Made by a program: the position numbers and the translations under genes. Shown piece by piece: positions 1-14,060 of a stretch of 64,000 nucleotides of DNA. Source of the DNA: Jacaranda mimosifolia (taxonomy: Eukaryota; Streptophyta; Magnoliopsida; Lamiales; Bignoniaceae); the NCBI GenBank assembly GCA_018894105.1, contig CM032128.1, positions 34,123,299 to 34,187,298 of the forward strand, given 5' to 3'. The stretch's first letter is position 1. Each line of letters begins with the position of its first letter. The notes beneath the pieces are model-generated. The model was not told the DNA's origin, did not search any database, and worked only from the letters and a program-made list of their open reading frames with translations.

Positions 1-401
1 TTACAACTACTCTAAGATTTCAAACGTTCTTAGTCTGTTCAGTTTAATTCAATCTCTGATTTATTTTAAATTACGATAATAAATACCTCAAATTAAGCCA
101 GATAAGCTATACACAATTTATTATGCGACAAATCTTCTATAAAGTATAATTCCGGGATATATTTATATATATCACATATATGCATTAATTAAGAGTTATT
201 TACTTCCAAAATTATTGAAGATTTACCAATCATGGTTATTTTAATTTAAATTAACACATAAAGTACATTTTAATTGGATCAACAATCAATGCTACCCTCC
301 CAACCCATTCAACTTGCATGAAAAACATCTAAAGTATATATCCCTCTACCGGATAGAGTCTATCCTCCATATATTTTCATGCATGGGATTGATCTCTCAG
401 A
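1..401. other. 3' flank of the IDD gene
   Basis: AT-rich non-coding DNA lying downstream of the minus-strand IDD stop codon. It probably holds that gene's 3' UTR and terminator, but I see no unambiguous polyadenylation signal. An open frame that begins here and crosses the IDD last exon is an antisense shadow. Confidence 0.5.
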
Positions 402-3400
402 TCAGAATGTATTATATAATGGCTTTTCCACATCAGAATCCTCATGTGATGAGAGCTGTTGATGAAAAGGGTTATGCATTAGCCCTTGCATTCTCTGTTG
501 ATTCATACCCTCCATCTCCAATCTCTGATCATGCAGATTCTGCGGCCTGGATCCCCCAACCCCCAAGAAATCGACGGTCGTCATATCATTCCCCCCTCCC
601 AATCTTGTCCCATTTCTTGCCATCATGCTATGGTTCCTCCCAGAATTCTGATCACTTCCCTCTTGTACTTCCACTACACTTTTCAAGAATCCAGCCGCCG
701 CCGTGTTCTGGTCGCTGCCCATCAACATTCCGCCGTACATCACCATGTCACTCACGGCGGAGCCACCAGCTCCACCACCACTCTCAAAAAGCTGCGCCGC
801 CATTTCTTGTGGGCTCTTCTGCATTAGCTGATGAGGTGCGAATCCTGCTAGTGACTGTTCGTTTTGGCTTTGGAAGTTGTCATAGGAATGCAAATTGGAT
901 GTGGGCCTGGACCCGGGTATTTGATCCGGACCTAGACCTGGGCCTGGGCCTGCCATGGTGCTAACAAAGCTCTTCTGCATCATTGGGGAATTTATAGTGT
1001 TGCTCGCCGTGGCGCCCATTTGGGCCGCTTTCTGCAACAGCGCCGTAGCCGACATGTGGGCTGCTCCGGAGATTTGGCCCAAGTTTTTATTGTCATGGTT
1101 ATAATTATATCCTGATGGGCTGGAATTTGAGCTCAACTGAAGCCCGGATGATGATGAAGGGATGCTTCTTGGGCTGCCAAATAGGGTGCCTGAGTTAGTC
1201 GAAAACATGCCGGCAGCCGCGGCCATGTTCATGGGCTTGAATGGGATTGGAACCAGCTCTTGGGGGAGTGATTTTAATGGGTTGGTGAATTCAGATAAGC
1301 CCATGGATGTGTTTGTGTTGCTGCTTATGGGCATAGTTGACATGAGATCAGGCATTTGGGCTTGCAGATTTGGGCCCAACGAGCCCATCATGCCTTGGTT
1401 CACTTTGTTGTTTTCTTCAGCCAGTGCATCACAGAATGCCCTGTGCGTGATGAAGCTGTCTCTCCTGCATGGAACAAAAGGAGCCAAATTAGTCATATAT
1501 GAAGAATAAATATGCTAATAAACAAGCACCATAGACAAAGATATTGTAAAATGGTTTTACTTGGTATCTTTATTTGGATAGTTTTCTAGTGGTTATGTCA
1601 GAACCGAAGAATGCAAGAGAAGTATGATATAGGAAAATGCCACAAATGCCATATTTGCTCCCTTATAATGTGAAAAATATTGAAGCACTTTAAAATTCAG
1701 GTCTTTTTGATTGGATTAGTTTCGACCGGTTGATATATACTGAAGAACTTAATCCATAATGAGAATTCTCGAATTAAAATATGTGATGATATTTCGATCC
1801 TACACCTAAAAGGATATATCACCTCTATCCACATTGTTATAAAATATGCTATTGTTAGCTATTCTATTGGACTTTTTGTTGGAGACTTAGTAACCATAAC
1901 CGTATTTTGGTTTCAGGTTTGACTCAACCATCAATTCCAACCACATGGTCCACTAAGATCATATCACATGAAGGAGTTGAAAAACAAACTAACCCTGGAC
2001 GACCCGACGACAAACCAGATCAAGCTAGCTTATGAGGAAACTAGATTGTTCCGTATTGCTTTTGTCGATTCAAATTCTTTATTCCATTATCTATTTCATC
2101 TCCTATTCCAATTCATAAATATATGATATATACATATATATATTAAATATTTCTTTGTAAAAGTAACACTCTTGAGCACACTTTGGATCATCTATTTCAT
2201 TATATGTTTCATCTCCTATTTCAATGTATTTTGTTTTCAATCAATCATTTTTATAAGAAAATATTTAATATACGTGTCATATATTTATGTAATGAAATAG
2301 AAGATGAAACATATAGGGAAATAGAGTACCTAAACCGTCTCAAGCAAACAACAAGAAGTCTTGCATATCTTTTCCGATAAGTGCAAGAAATTGAATGAAT
2401 CCACAAGCAACACAGTCTAAGAAAGTAAAAACATAGAACTCTAAAGGCACAGAAGAACTGCCCATGCATGATATCCATTTCACCTCTTAAACTCAAAACA
2501 ATAACATACCTGGAGAAAATAGTTCCACAATCACATTTATATTCCCTAGTCCCGCAAGTCTTCTGGTGGGCCTTCCAGTCCGACTGAACTGCATATTTCT
2601 TTGAGCATTTGTCGCATTTCCATTTCTTCTCCCCATGTTTCCTGCTGTAATGCTTCTTGATCCCCGTGAGATCTCCTAAAGCGCGAGCCGGATTATGGTG
2701 CACACAAGTGGGTTCAGGGCAGATATAAACACGCTTTCTCACCTCAGTGGTGGTCCTCTGCTTGAGCTTCCATGGAAGATTATGGCCCCTTCTGTGGAGC
2801 TGCAGGTTTTGGTCCCTTTGGAACCCTTTGTTGCAAATTTCACACACAAATCTGTTTGTTGCCATAAGGGTTGTGGGCGAGAGAGCAACAACTTCTGCTG
2901 TGGGATCTTCATGTATGTACGTATATGTACATATGAAAACAAAAAAGGAAAAAAAAAATTATATTAAACGAAAATATAAATTCATAGTTTTGAAATGTGG
3001 GTGAGACAAGTGGTGTGGAATATAGACAGAAAAAGGAGATCTATGATTACACAGTTGGATACAAAAAGGGGGATATGCAATCAAGAACAGTGTGGTGATA
3101 GCAATTATTGTGGTATTGATCAAGGCAATTATTGATCCCTTTTTAAATAACGACTTTTTTACGATTAATTATTTCTTAAGGGAACACTTGAAAAAGTTCA
3201 TTAAATAAATCTACCTTGATGTATATTTTCTTGTGAAAACATGCCTTAATTCACCAGCAAAGATCCCCGAATGATCATTTAGTGATAAAAGAATTAGATG
3301 TACGAAAATTATAATTTTTTTAAATTAAATTTCATTCAAAAGAGGTGCTCTATAAAAATTAATCGTATTAGTTCTTATATATATATCAAAGAAAGACAAG

Positions 3401-3918
3401 ATTAACTGAGACCGTTAAAACGGGCGTAAGCTTCTTCACACTCAACTTCTTCAAGAAAAGCCTAATTCTCAACTTCTACAAAGAAAAGCCCAATGGCATG
3501 TAATATTGTAACTAGCATTCATATGCCACATACAATACAAGGGACAAGACTTAGTTCATCAATCCAAGCTCTAATAATGAACAAAAATTTACTCCAAACC
3601 ATATCATTTTTAGGTCAAATAATGCAAAACTCAAAAACCCTTTTGTGTATTTTCAAGAAAATTAACTATAGATCATATGTATATATATGCAAGAAGAAAA
3701 AGATGAAAATTTTCATCATGAGCTGTAAAATTGCCTGGAGTTCCAGGCAAATTTCTCTTCTTCTTAGGCGGTTGCTGCTGCTGCTGGGAACTGGAGCCAT
3801 TGCTGTTAGTCGAGCCGGGATTGGAAGCAAGTGGCTGGTTCTGCAGCTGCTGCTTTTCTTGGCGCTGTTGGACTTCACCAGAAGAGAAGCTCCCCTCATC
3901 ACCTGTAATATTTGACAT
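402..3918 (-). CDS. IDD: INDETERMINATE-DOMAIN (IDD) C2H2 zinc finger transcription factor
   Basis: Nuclear DNA-binding factor of the plant IDD family, whose members act in root radial patterning, gibberellin/DELLA signalling and metabolism. Coding exons on the minus strand are 3918-3735, 2906-2510 and 1464-402 (1644 nt, 547 aa), and the phases join cleanly. An N-terminal Q-rich stretch is followed by a basic KKKRN signal (residues 52-56). The ID domain spans about 62-205: a C2H2 finger (C83, C86, H99, H103), a second finger (C124, C129, H147, H152), and two C2HC-like fingers (C159/C162/H175/C179 and C186/C188/H201/C205). The C-terminal half carries the family motifs MSATALLQKAAQMG (331-344) and TVDFLGVGG (490-498). 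The N-terminus and middle look like the IDD4/IDD5 subgroup, but that placement is from memory. Intron 1 has a GC donor, not GT. Start: first ATG of the frame that continues into the NLS and ID domain. Confidence 0.93.
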
Positions 3919-4226
3919 TTAGATTGTATATAGAGAGATTATATTATAAAAAAAGCTTTCTGTGTGTCTTTTTTTGGGGGCATCAAGCTTGAATTCTTTC
4001 TTTCTTTTTATCCTTTTTCTTTTTTCTTCTTCTTGCTGTTGTTGTGGATGGAAGTGCAATCAAAGGGGGGATTTGTTTTTTCGGTGAAGATCAAATGAGG
4101 GGAGTTGGTCTTAGGTGGAGGAGGACAAAAGGGCAGGCAGTTCTCCTCTATTTCAGGGAGAAGAGGGAGGTCTTGTTGGCATAGGGATGTGAACAATATG
4201 AATTTGGTCTTTCTTTGGCTTATCTG

Positions 4227-4238
4227 CTATATATATAG
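4227..4238 (-). promoter_or_regulatory. Candidate TATA box of the IDD gene
   Basis: The palindromic TATA stretch CTATATATATAG lies about 310 bp upstream of the IDD start codon on the minus strand. That distance suits a TATA box with a long 5' leader. It is supported only by sequence and position; AT-rich strings are common here. Confidence 0.35.
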
Positions 4239-5637
4239 TAGTGATAAGATATGCGTGATAGAGAAATGCCCATAACTTTGTTTGCAGTAATTATAAACTA
4301 GAATCCTCCAAATTATAGAGGGGGCGAAAAAGAAAAAGAGAAAAAAGAAAAGGAAGCATGCACATGCACGTCACTAATATATATATATAATATTAATTAT
4401 AAAATATTCACTACTATTGCAAGAAATGACGTCAATATATTTATCGCTGATCGGGAGGTCAACCAATGATGGAAATTCAGGTGAGTGTTCATGGGGCAGC
4501 CGATAGAAAGAAGAGAGTGAGTTTTAGAATTCGATAGGTAGGAATGTAAGAAGTGAAGGTTGGAAGCAGATCTCTACAATATGATTCCCAAGCATTAAAT
4601 AAGGAGGTATTTATCATTGGCGGTTGAATTGACTAGGCACTATTTAATTGAGGTGGCCATCATCTCTAACTTAAGTACACGTGGCAAGAATTGAGGGTCA
4701 AAATTGTTCCTAATTATGAGTAAGGGTCAGGTAGTCAAGTCGACCCGTATAGAATGGACGCGGATCCTTAGATATTTTTGAGAAATCAACTAAGAGTAGA
4801 GGTATTTAAGTCTTTTAAAAAAATTTCCTTTATCAAATAGTAATAATTTTATACTAATAAGAACTAATATTTTGAGTTGTTATTGGTTATTAATATAGAT
4901 ACATGGTAGAAAAAGTTGTGACTATGTATCGCGACAAGATTTTAGTAATCATTATGCATGTGTTTTAATTGTTGAGGTGACAACTTAAATAAAGAATTGT
5001 TATTGCGATAAAAATAAAATAATTTATTGTTTAATATATGTAATTTGTGATAATTTTTATGCAGTCATTTAAAATATAGTATATTTTGCCAATATATTGG
5101 TAAAACTAAAATGTTTTATTAAGCTATTGGTGCTTCCTAACCATCATTTCTATTTGTGCTTTTTCTTCATGTTTGCATATGGATTGGAGCTATTGTTGTT
5201 CTTATTTGGTTCAAGGGATTGATAAAACCAAATGAGTTGGTATTGTTTCTTCCAATATAGCATTTTGAGAAAAAAAAAAAAAGAATTTAGAATTTTAGTA
5301 GCATTAGAGATACTTTTTAACTAATTAACACTTAAAAATTAGATAACAAGATTTGTACCTTTTGGAAGTACTATACTCAAATATGTAAGTTTCTGAGTAG
5401 TACTTATTACTTAAGGTAGTTTGTAGGATAAGTTCAAAAAAGTGAATAAACCACTCTGAGGGAAGCAAACCAAATGATTAATGCTGAATTTTGTCAATTT
5501 CCCCTTTTAGGCCTTTTTCTATTTTTAAGTATTTGCACACAAAATACATATGTATTTTGATCGTTTCATACCTACCAAACAAATGTGTTTTGTGTTAGTA
5601 AGAATAGTGATTTGAGTTTTAAAAAGTTTTTTTTTTT

Positions 5638-5899
5638 TTATTTGGTTGGGATGATGAGGTGGGATATAGTATTTTATTTCACATTATCATTCATTTGGTT
5701 GAAATGATAATAAACATTCAAATTCGTATGAATATCCAAAGTCCGTATTTATATATATAATTTCATGATAAGTTAACTTGCCACCACCCATAGATTTATT
5801 TATCATACCAGTCAAATAATACCACAACAATAAAAAAAATTACACAAATTATCACATGATAAATAATCATGAAATAATTTAAAAATCCAACCAAACTAG
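5638..5899. mobile_element. MITE, copy A of a two-copy family
   Basis: About 260 bp that align by eye along most of their length with 33952-34217: a shared GATGATGAGGTGG near the left end, shared TTATTTATCAT and ACAAATTATCA in the middle, and AAATCCAACCAAACTAG at the right end. The right terminus is the inverse of the left terminus of the other copy, as expected for a short inverted-repeat element. The left end here has been replaced by a T-run, so I see no target duplication. Confidence 0.6.
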
Positions 5900-7572
5900 A
5901 GTTTGGAGTTAAATTTACGATTCGGGTCGAATGGGCCCTAGAATTAATTATTTGGTCCATAAAAAGATGTGAAATTTTGAAATATTTGGCCATGTCACTT
6001 ACGTAAGGCATAGACAAATGACAAATCATTTCTTTTTATACTAAATTAATTAACTAAAAAATAAATTAAAAAATATAGATATAAGTTAGTGTGCTTATGT
6101 ACATTCCTGGCTCAAATATTTTGCATTCAAACTTGAAATATAATATAGTCCTTTTTGTTTTACACCATTTTTATTAAATTGATGAATTAATTCCCTCAAA
6201 TAATTGAAAATATTGTTAATTATTTTCCTCAAATAGTTTCCTTACCAAGAAACTACTCATAAATAGGAAATCACTACATATATTTCCACAACACATCGTA
6301 CAAGATTACAAACAAACAGTCCACTAATTAGAAAATCAGAAACAACAAGAAGACAGAAATTAGAATGTCAAGAATGCACTAAATTCTAACAGCCTAGTCA
6401 AAAATTATTACCTAGAGAAGAAAAATTCAAAAAAAAGGACAAAAATTAGTATCTTCGTAGCATCATTAGTAAAAAACAAGAATTCTACGTGGGATTCATC
6501 GATGAATTTCGTTAGGATTAATGAAGCAGCATTAGCAGCACATATATGTAATGACAGGCATAATCCTACAAAATTTTTCATTATAATTATGTGATTAATG
6601 CTAAACAATGGACAATTAGCTGTTTTGACATAAACGAAGATTCCTTTCATTTTCATTTTTATTTTAAATGAGGAGTTTTACGTATAAAACCAAGAAAATA
6701 AGTCAGATTGACGGACTATATTCGTTAATATTCCTTTCACGTATGTTATTTTATAATCGTATCCAATGAAAATGATGTTTGATATAATAAAATTATGAAT
6801 TAATCTAATTTCTTTGATTAAGACATTATTGTGATAAGAAATAATTTAAAATTTCGTGGGTGAAAATGATGTCTTAAGATTGTTTGGGACAATTGTATAG
6901 AGCAAGCACTTTGTCAATTTGATGGTAATTCCATATTTTTTAAGATTATTAATATATTGAATTATGTAATTGATTTTTTAAATTTTTTTTAGGCCCCCCA
7001 ACAAAGCTAAGAAACAAAAGCCATAGACAGATCATCTTTATTATTTGTATTCAATATGATTGTAACCCCTTGAGCCCACCTAGACAAAGAAATCTAAAGA
7101 AGATTATTATAATTCCATCTAGGAATTTATTTATATATTTTTTTGAAAATAAAATAAAAACTTAATGTGAGAACTTAGAATACATGCTTGGATTGGATAC
7201 GTAAAGTTCCTCCAATTTCTACTAAACTACTTATCTTTTTTTGACGTCTTTTGTACAATAAGTTGGGTATCTTTTTAACTAATTGAGTGGCTCGAAAAAT
7301 GTGTACAAGCTCATAATGAAGATACGATCTCTTTATCGATGTTAATACAGTTATCTGTGTCTAAACATCGAAGTATGAACAATTACATATAATCAATCTT
7401 ATATTCAAGGTAATAAAGCTTTGGTGCCTTAATTAATTGAGTAGCTCCATAAATATGTGTATAAACTCAAAATGAAGGATATGGATCTTGGATATTGCAA
7501 TTACCCGTTTTTGAATTTCAATATATGAATAATTGCATATGATTATGATTAATATAATTGACACGTGTTAAA

Positions 7573-7667
7573 CTATTATTCTACTCATAAAATGAAATTT
7601 ATGTATCATTGGGGTGAAAGTTAAATTATTATTCTACTCATAAAATGAAATTTATGTATCATTGGAG
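7573..7667. repeat. Tandem duplication, period 53 bp
   Basis: Two copies of a unit containing TCTACTCATAAAATGAAATT follow each other with only a few differences. Nothing suggests a function; it is a local duplication in AT-rich DNA. Confidence 0.7.
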
Positions 7668-8003
7668 CGAATGGACTAACAAAAAATTTACAAAACACAT
7701 TAATCATGTCTAGTTAATAGCAAAATCCAATGGAATAAACCAAAAGTTACTTATCTTTGTGAATCTTATTAATATTTCTAGCTTCTTTTTAACATTTTAG
7801 TTTCCCTCCATGTAAAAAGGGTTTCCACTTTAAGAATATCTAGAGTGGCCAAGTTTTTCCTTTTTTTGAGAAAGAGCGTTACAATGACGAAATGTTATCC
7901 TTTCAATAAAATAATAAATTTTTATTCTCAAATCAAATAAATTCTTGTTTTTAAATCAAATAATCAAAGTATAATCTGAACACAAAGCACATAAAGTGTA
8001 CAA

Positions 8004-8096
8004 CATACCCATTACGGGTCGAACATAAAACCTCCCACTTAATATGGGATACGGATATCACTTGAGCTACAAATCTCTGGGCGCCAAGTTTGCTTT
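8004..8096 (-). repeat. tRNA-like SINE head (remnant)
   Basis: On the minus strand the sequence reads TAGCTCAAGTGATA (pol III A-box-like), then about 30 nt later ATGTTCGACCC (B-box-like). This spacing and order are typical of tRNA-derived plant SINEs. It does not fold as a complete tRNA, and the body of the element is not recognisable. A similar head lies at 20215-20293. Confidence 0.4.
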
Positions 8097-8829
8097 TGAA
8101 GGGTTGTGTGGGTGGGTTTTTTTTTTTTTTTTTTTGGTGGGGGTGAATGGGATTTGCTTTCCTTTGGACAATCTTAGACCTTTTGAATTTAGTAAAGATG
8201 TTCACCAAAAAGTCACAATATTTTAAGACATTTCACTCTAAAAGCAACCAACTCAAATCATTAGTCAATATATTGTCTCCTGAGCCAATCCTCTGCAAGG
8301 GCAATTTCCTGTAATGGGCTTCATGGTGTCGTACCTTTCAGTCAATTAATGTCCTTTGCGTATAGCATTTCCTGTTCTCATGCAAATGTACAATGCCATA
8401 AAGCATGCATCAAAAGAGATGCAGACAGTATTAATGTAGAGGATTTGCCCACCAGTTATCTTATCACCACCGGCCTTGTATGAGGTGGGTCATATGTATG
8501 TCTCAAAGTTTCAATGGCTGTCCGGAAAGCCAAGATCAGAATTATCGAAAATATTTATTTAATATTTATTATAAGGATATTTAAATCACTAAATTTGGAT
8601 GAGAAATTTTTTTATTTAATTATACGCCGTTAAGTTCTTTAATCTTGGTTGATATATTTTACTATTTTTTAATAAGTTTTATTTTGTAGTACTTTTAAAT
8701 TGAAACGTTCTTGTTCAGTGGCATTAAGTCTCACATATTATGTGGAAGGTTTCCTATTCGAACTCGAATGAATTCCTTTGTTGCACCTTATGTGTGTATT
8801 TGGTTGTAGGGTTTGTATTTTTATTTTCT

Positions 8830-8923
8830 TGATAATTGAATTCTATAGACTTGTTGCAAGGATAATCTTCGTCATTTGATAATTGAATTCTATAGACTTA
8901 TCGTAAGGATAATTTTCGTCATT
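8830..8923. repeat. Tandem duplication, period 47 bp
   Basis: Two adjacent copies of a unit starting GATAATTGAATTCTATAGAC, differing at a few bases. It is non-coding. Confidence 0.7.
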
Positions 8924-9477
8924 TGTAATGTTTTCTAAAAAAATGTATTGAAACATTCTTTACATTGCTAGTTAAATTTAAAAAAATATATATTTAAAAA
9001 GATTGTTTTGCAATTGAGAAATAGTTATTTTGAATATTGATATAATGATATTGGGCAAATGAAAGAGGCCCAGTAACTAGAATAGTTTGGGGCGCCCCAA
9101 TTAAGAAAGAAGCTAGTGAGATCTATGCCCAAGTTGATCCAAGCTCGACCCAATTACTTGTTAGTGGATCATTAATATAAGAGAGCCCAAGTGCTTAAAA
9201 CTTCACAATTGTACATTCTATCTTTTGGGCTAAAACTTTATTAAATTAAATTCTTATACTGAAATCTCAAGTCTATCTAGGTGAAATGATCTATTATATT
9301 GTTATTCTTCCCCATTTTATAGAGGATCAATGAATTTCCCTCATGAAAGGATATGGAACATATATATATACTTATATAGTATACATACACGTATATATAC
9401 AGCTTTGGGTTGACAGGAGGCTACCGGAGTCGACTCTGGATAACTCTAAAAAAGTATTTAAAAGAAGTGTTTACAGT

Positions 9478-9970
9478 ATTTGATTGAATCGAGAACGAAT
9501 ACGAATACAAATACGAGTAAAATGAATAAAATTGAATTCAAATCCTTAGATATTCGGTTCGATTGGAATTCAATTCAAGTAACTATTCGATATACTCGAA
9601 TTCGATTCAAATCTTCGATTGACCCAATTTTTTACTTGAATTTTGAATTATTTATTGATTTTTCATCTTTTATTATGATCACAAAATAAAAATACTTGAT
9701 TTACCCAAAAGCAAATATAAAAAACATATAATAGTTGATATAATATTCAATGGCTTCATTACTATAAATCATAAAAAAATTAAGTTTTGAGAAATAAAAA
9801 TATTAATATATAATAATATATGTAATATATATTCGAATACTTTATCAAATATCAAATTCGAATATCTTTGAATTTGATTCGAATTCGATTATATATCGAA
9901 TATTATACTAGACTCGAATTCGAATTTCAAATTATTTAATAAAGATTTGATTCGTTAACGGTTCTAATTG
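9478..9970. repeat. Diverged transposon-like repeat rich in GAATTCGA strings
   Basis: A block dominated by imperfect repetition of GAATTCGA/ATTCGAAT strings, seen on both strands. This resembles the subterminal repeats of non-autonomous hAT-type plant elements. No clear terminal inverted repeats or target duplication are visible, so the boundaries are approximate. Confidence 0.35.
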
Positions 9971-12900
9971 GAATCTGAAAAACTTTTTAAGGCGGGGAGT
10001 TTTAAAGAAGGGAATAGAATGTAAGATATTCTTAAGCTCCACAAAAGCCTAACCCTTTTAAGTCCCTTTCAAGAATTTCAATGCCTGCATCCACTCAGTG
10101 GATTGCGTCTTAGGTAAACACATCATTTCGGACCGAAACCCTTTTTTGTGTCCAAAATTCCCCACTGAAAACTTACCTCATCTAGCTAGGTAGGTAAGCC
10201 CAATTATAACTTTTGCAAATTACTTTCGTTGTCATAATTAAGTGTTCTATTCTAATTAGTTGGGTGTTGTTCAAAGTGCTTAAACTCAATTTGATATGAT
10301 GACGAAAGCATGAGTAAGCACAGCATGAGAGCTAAGCTTAGTGATTTAAACTTATGTTGTTGTCTTTGACATACTGTAAAGACCTTTTAAATTTTTATTG
10401 GGCGCAAAACTATCTACTTGAGATTGTTCATTGGCTCGTAGGTCTTGAGATAAGGTCAGAATTCTAGCTCTTTCGAAGTGGTATCTTACTGATGGTTCAG
10501 GTCCCTCGAAAGGAGGCCTTCTTAGCCTTCTGCCTAAGCTACGTAGGAAAGGCCCCCAAACCCAATTCAGGGGAATGGCCAAGCTTCTTAAGGTCTTTTT
10601 GTCCAGGTGTGTAAGTAGTTTGCATTTCATAGATATGTCTATTTCACTGAGCCTTTCTCCGAAACAATGCTCAGATCGTTATACCTTTCGTGTGGGTTGA
10701 AATTTACCCAACAAAGAATTTTGTTACCTTATTACCATTATAATTACGGCGACAAGCAACTGTTTTAAGGGCACAACCTCGAACACAAGGAATTGCATTT
10801 GTTTTCATATTCCCTATAAATACCCTATTGGCATTCATTTACACAGATGAAAAAATCGAGCAAAATAAATACATTAAGCATTTTTTCTTAAGTTCAGATG
10901 AGTTCAAATAAACTTGTTCTGTTCGTACCAGAAGATGAAAATTTATTTTTAGCTCATACTCACTACATCATTCGAGGATCACATCAAAATGATAATTACT
11001 AATTCTAAAAGCATTGATCATAAATCTCTAGAAAATGGAAATATTAGTTTGGGATTAAGGAAATTAAAAAGAAAATCTTTTTCAAAAATTTCACCTATAA
11101 GCAAGCCCATTTGATGAACCCAAGTTTAAAATGAAGTAATCTTGAACCAGATCCCTACTTTAGTTTGTGGTCCTAATTTGCTTTTCCTACTTGATAAGAA
11201 CAAAAAAGTCTTATATTATTTGTTTAAATGTACTGATTTTTTTGGACCACATTCCATGTTCGGTTGCACAGTGGAATCACAAGGGGATGTACGGCTGGGA
11301 TGAGATTATTGGCCAAAACACAATAATAAATTATGTGGATTTCGATAGTGGCAATATTAAATAATTGCAAAATAATGGGATATATTCTTGAATTTATGAA
11401 TATTAACTAATTAGAGGAATTCCAAAAAGTGTACAGTGGTATGTGGATTGCTTTGCCCAAGAAAATATCCATTCACATAAATTGCCAGTCATTGGCTTTT
11501 AAAAGCTGACCTTTTTAATTAATTCTTGATTCAACTTTTTTTCCTTTTTCATCAATTTTATTTTTTTGCCCCATTGAGAAGATTCTTTGAAGCATTAATG
11601 CTATGTTTGGGTCTAGATTTTGGTGATAGGATGAAGGAAAACATGTAGGATTAGGAAGGATTAATGTGATAGTTATATATAAGTTAGAAATGGTATCCAA
11701 AATCATGTAATCTATTGTTTGTTTGGATTTTAGAAATTAGTGATATCCCATACTTAATACTATCTAATGTTTGGTTGGCAAGATTACTCAATGTGATTAC
11801 ACTTTGTAATGTCCAAAATGTCCTAACTTTTAAGAATGAAATTTTTTAAAATTTGGTAGAAGGCGTTGAGGGTAGGATTTTTATGATGGTAAGAATGTCA
11901 TTTTCATTCTTCATCAAATCAAATTTGAAAGAATAGAAAATCTTGGCTTGATTCATAAATCAGCCTGACCCATGATACCATGTCGGGCCGCAAATGTATC
12001 ATGGGCTATAAAATGTGAAGCAAACAAGATATAAAGCTTGAAAATAGATTTATAGAACTTTATCCAATGAAGCAAATAAGCTTTTAGAATTTATGGTTGA
12101 CCGATGTGATTTATATGACCTCAGTAGTCAAGATGGACTTGCAGTATTTAATAGAGAAAGAGCTTCAACTAGAACATGTGGTCCGATCAATCTAAGCCTA
12201 ACACAATAATATAGGTTGAACCCTAATTAATGATATATATACAACCAAGTTTGATAGATCTTGTGAATCTTAATCCTATAATGAATTGTACGTATATGAG
12301 TCTAAAATTGGACTTAATAAATCTATACATTAGTATTAGACTTATGTTGTCATTCAAAATGTATAAATAAGATTTGTTGATTAAATTTTTATTGATTCTA
12401 TGCCTTTTACAAGTATATTATTCTTGCAACATTCTTTTTTCATAAATAAATACGAACTTTTTAAAAAAAAATAAATACTGACTTAATCATTAAATAATTA
12501 TTTATTACTGGGTTTGTTATTAATGTAGAACGTTATAATAATGAAAGAATTAGAGTTCGAAATGCATCAATGTTTTCATTTAAAAGTTTAAATTATTAAA
12601 AAAGAGATATTAAATATTTAATATTTTTAATAGTATCCAAGACCCAACCATAGTCTAACTTAATAAAATGAAATAATTGAGGAAATTAAATGAAATTACC
12701 TAGATATATCACAATTAATTAATTACTTCATATGTTAAATACCTGTATATCCCCTTTATTTCGACCAACACTGGGAATACCATAGTCCAATTAATTATTG
12801 TTGCGTATTCAAAGGACAGACAACGTTGTCCATCGAATGAATATTATCTTAATTTCCCATTTCAATTAAATCGACATTAATGAGATAAATCCCTATGTCA

Positions 12901-13703
12901 TGGTCACATTAATCTGCTAAGCCCAGTTATCTATATAAATAAGGTTTAAATTTAATTTAATAAGATTGTGACTTCCATTACACATAATTAAATAATTTGC
13001 CCCAATAATTGACTTGCCTAATTTACGTAAAATAGACCACTACTCATCTTCATGAATCCTTGTGCCTTCCATATCTAGAAGCCCAAATTAATTTAAATTA
13101 CTATAAAGATCATCACATACTTAACTAATTCAATTATTTGCTCTTTCTTGATGATACATCTAAGTATTTTTTAAATAAAGCATTGATTTTTGAAGTACGA
13201 GAATCGAGATACATTTATAAATCATACTTATATCTAACACTTCCTTCTAGTTCTTTCTCCCTTTGAATCCATGTATCGTTTCTTGTTCTCCAATGTTATA
13301 TGGAATTCTAATCCAAAATTTATAGAATGACTTATTTTTTCACTTTGTTTGATGCGATGAAGGTTGGAATGACTATTAAAAAAATGGAGAAAGTTTAATT
13401 GGTTGATTAACGAGTCACAATTATATTAATAATTTTGGTAATTCAATTTGTAATTGAGGGATAAAATAATATTTTTTTATGATATATAGAAGAAGATATA
13501 CAAATTTTATGTCATATATGTACATATATATTTAGAAGTAATACTTATCTTGATAATTCAATTACAACTAAGGGATAAAATAGTCTTTTCAGTAAGATAT
13601 AAAAGAGGTCAAATAGTTTTCATTGTCTTATCACGACTCTTGGATGGGATTCTTTGTTTAACATTTTTTAAATTTCGTATCGTTGTTTTTCCGCGTCTGG
13701 TCT

Positions 13704-14060
13704 CACTACAAGAAAAAAAAAATTAATAACAAAATAGTAAGTGATAATACAAAATTTCTGACCAATAACATAAGTGAAAAAAAATTATTTTGTCACTATA
13801 ATAATTTTTACAAATTTAATAATAACAAGAGTAACATTTAATTTGTCACCACTAAAATTAACAACAACTTGTAAAAATGAAAATCTTATCATATTAATTA
13901 TAGTGAATTAAAGCTTTTTATTGCTACTGGATTGTTACTGTACGTAGGTGTGTCTTTAATTGTCAATGGTGATAATTAATTACAAGATTAGTTATTGTCC
14001 TTATATCGAGCAATATTGTGACAAAATAAAAATTATTATCATGACTTAAAAAATATTATA
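13704..14060. mobile_element. CACTA-type transposon terminus, one end only
   Basis: The string CACTACAAGAAAA at 13704 matches the terminal inverted repeat of plant CACTA (En/Spm) elements. I searched by eye for the opposite terminus (TTCTTGTAGTG) in the next kilobase and did not find it. This is therefore a fragment or a one-sided remnant, and the right boundary is a guess. Confidence 0.4.

Noticed and set aside
8004..8096. Possible tRNA gene on the minus strand (also 20215-20293)
   Set aside because: A- and B-box-like strings are present, but no acceptor stem or full cloverleaf can be paired. A SINE head fits better.
9480..9689. A 69-residue frame starting with an Asn-Thr repeat
   Set aside because: It is a translation of repetitive GAATAC/GAATTCGA transposon-like sequence.
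10352..10630. A 92-residue minus-strand open frame
   Set aside because: No homology I recognise, no promoter or splice context, and transposon-poor AT surroundings. A chance frame or an unidentifiable repeat is more likely.
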